Positions 5,001 to 6,142 of a stretch of 6,142 nucleotides of DNA are shown one piece after another. The notes under the pieces were generated by a model. That model searched no databases. It saw nothing but the letters and a program-made list of their open reading frames with translations, and was not told where the DNA came from. The stretch is from Candidatus Nitrosopolaris nunavutensis. Its GTDB lineage: Archaea; Thermoproteota; Nitrososphaeria; Nitrososphaerales; Nitrososphaeraceae. The first letter of the stretch is position 1, and each line of letters begins with the position of its first letter. The position numbers and the translations under genes were made by a program. The DNA lies in assembly GCA_002501855.1 (NCBI GenBank), contig DAOM01000040.1, positions 1 through 6,142 of the forward strand. Direction: 5' to 3'.

Positions 5001-5987
5001 ATGTATAATACAAGTGAACCACAGCTAGATGAAGGCTTTGTTCGAAACATTAAAGAAGGACTAGGAGCCAGGGACCAGAAGCGGGTTAATCCAAAGTATC
5101 TTTATGATAGTGCGGGATCGCAGCTCTTTGAAGCAATTTGTCGTCAACCAGAGTATTACCCGTGGCGGACGGAGGCAGCGATATTAAGACAACATTCTAC
5201 AGAAATGGTCTGGATGCATGGCAAGAAAAAGATAAGTATTATTGAACTCGGAAGCGGCAGTTCCAGCAAAACGAGAATCCTTTTGCAGAAGGTTCTCTTG
5301 AGACAGCAGAGTCTATATTATTTTCCTGTGGACGTTTCCCAGGCGATGTTGCGTGAAACAATATATAACCTTTCTGCCGACTTTTCTAGTCTTCGAACGA
5401 TAGGAATTTCTTCAGATTATATTGATGGCATTGATAAAGCAAATAGTTTGATTGCCGCCGATCGCCAAATCCCTGACAAAAAATTGATAATTTTCCTAGG
5501 ATCTAGCATCGGGAATTTTGAACCAAAAGAATCTGTAGCTTTCCTCAGAAATTTAAGAAGTAAAATGGAGAAGAGTGATGATCTCTTACTTGGTATCGAT
5601 CTTCATAAGAACAAAAACGTTTTGGAGGCAGCTTATAATGACAAGGAGGGTATAACAGCGAGGTTTAACCTAAATCTATTGACTCGCATAAATAGAGAAT
5701 TAAGAGGAGAGTTTAATCTCGATAGCTTCGTTCACCATGCTTTTTACAATTCTTGCTACAAAAGGGTCGAAATGCATCTAGTATCGACCAAAGATCAGCA
5801 GGTATATGTAGGCAGCTTGGGTCAGACCTTTAGCTTTGATAAAAATGAGACGATCCACACTGAAAATTCGTACAAGTATTCTGAAGAGGAAATAAAACAA
5901 ATGGCAGAGGCCAGCCAATTTATACTAAAGAGAAATTTTGTCGATGAAAAAAAGTGGTTCAATGTCGCACTCTTTTCTCCTGCTTGA
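5001..5987 (+). CDS. egtD: L-histidine N-alpha-methyltransferase (EgtD)
   Basis: EgtD transfers three methyl groups from S-adenosylmethionine to the alpha-amino group of histidine, making hercynine, the precursor of the antioxidant thiol-histidine ergothioneine. The 328 residues match the family length. The order is KYLYDSAGSQLFEAI (32-46), PEYYPWRTE (50-58), the SAM motif IELGSGSSSKT (81-91), VDVS with Asp111, LGSSIGNF (166-173), AYNDKEGITARFN (211-223), RVEMHLVS (255-262) and TENSYKYS (287-294). Residues I recall as the histidine site of Mycobacterium smegmatis EgtD (Gly161, Asn166, Tyr206, Met252, Glu282, Ser284) all have counterparts at a constant shift of six: Gly167, Asn172, Tyr212, Met258, Glu288, Ser290. 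This argues for true EgtD activity. The start is ATG at 5001; an in-frame TGA is two codons upstream. EgtB, needed for the next step, is not in view. Confidence 0.93.
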   Translation: MYNTSEPQLDEGFVRNIKEGLGARDQKRVNPKYLYDSAGSQLFEAICRQPEYYPWRTEAAILRQHSTEMVWMHGKKKISIIELGSGSSSKTRILLQKVLLRQQSLYYFPVDVSQAMLRETIYNLSADFSSLRTIGISSDYIDGIDKANSLIAADRQIPDKKLIIFLGSSIGNFEPKESVAFLRNLRSKMEKSDDLLLGIDLHKNKNVLEAAYNDKEGITARFNLNLLTRINRELRGEFNLDSFVHHAFYNSCYKRVEMHLVSTKDQQVYVGSLGQTFSFDKNETIHTENSYKYSEEEIKQMAEASQFILKRNFVDEKKWFNVALFSPA

Positions 5988-5999
5988 TATGCATATGCC

Positions 6000-6005
6000 T
6001 TTTTT
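6000..6005 (+). terminator. T-tract after egtD
   Basis: A run of six T begins 13 bases after the egtD stop, just behind the small palindrome GCATATGC (5991-5998). It is a plausible archaeal U-tract terminator for egtD. Confidence 0.45.
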
Positions 6006-6120
6006 GATTTCAACCTAATCCATCTTGTTCACGCTTTCCCTACAACCATATGATCGATGGCCCTGATTCTAATCTCAGAAGTCCTCTTCCACACATCCCT
6101 ATAGCTCACCTATCTATGTA

Positions 6121-6139
6121 CTGTCTCTTATACACATCT
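6121..6139 (-). other. Tn5 mosaic-end tagmentation adapter (right)
   Basis: CTGTCTCTTATACACATCT is the exact reverse complement of the mosaic end at 1-19. It marks the right end of the tagmented fragment; the three bases GAA after it are too few to assign to a specific adapter arm. It is library sequence and should be trimmed. The insert tail 5988-6120 holds the T-tract above and no gene I can support. Confidence 0.97.
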
Positions 6140-6142
6140 GAA

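Noticed and set aside
6029..6109. 26-residue - strand frame near the right end (GTG start, contains SYRDVWKRTSEIRIRA)
   Set aside because: It is very short, has an in-frame stop just upstream, no ribosome site was evident, and it lies next to the fragment end.
1..6139. Composite transposon bounded by 19-base inverted repeats
   Set aside because: The repeats equal the engineered mosaic end exactly, there is no transposase inside, and the content is core housekeeping genes.

Overview
The window looks like one cloned or amplified piece of archaeal chromosome. The 19-base Tn5 mosaic-end (tagmentation adapter) sequence sits at both extremities, inward-facing at 1-19 and 6121-6139, so the biological insert is about 20-6120. 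The genes are archaeal: RNA polymerase subunit L, transcription factor S and an archaeal/eukaryotic-type sliding clamp. The clamp's wording (N-terminal EWKVIVSAISTLVDEATF, C-terminal IHFYLAPRVQD) matches my memory of Nitrososphaeria (Thaumarchaeota) PCNA. Non-ATG starts, short T-tracts after genes and TATA boxes about 25-28 bases ahead of starts fit this. I did not run a search, so the lineage is an inference.

Layout, left to right. 20-210: last 62 codons of guaB (IMP dehydrogenase), + strand. 211-475: gene-free, convergent. 476-1000: an unrecognised 174-residue protein on the - strand, divergent from rpoL across 52 bases. 1053-1340 rpoL, 1351-1689 tfs and 1839-2591 pcn follow on the + strand. 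2592-2777: convergent gap that overlaps what looks like a broken zinc-ribbon gene remnant on the - strand. 2778-3599 pyrK and 3583-4539 pyrD form an overlapping - strand operon read pyrD then pyrK. 4540-5000: 461 bases with no firm gene, divergent between pyrD and egtD. 5001-5987: egtD, histidine N-alpha-methyltransferase, + strand. 5988-6120: short tail with a T-tract and no firm gene.

Functionally the window combines information processing (RpoL in the polymerase core, TFS reviving backtracked polymerase, PCNA as replication clamp), nucleotide synthesis (GuaB for GMP, PyrD/PyrK for the dihydroorotate oxidation step of UMP synthesis) and the first step of ergothioneine synthesis (EgtD). Most of this is housekeeping, and I do not see a convincing undescribed multi-gene system. 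The points most worth a second look are the unknown gene that may share one near-symmetric TATA box with rpoL, the zinc-ribbon remnant behind pcn, an EgtD that keeps the known histidine-site residues but has no EgtB partner in view, and the adapter ends that imitate a transposon.
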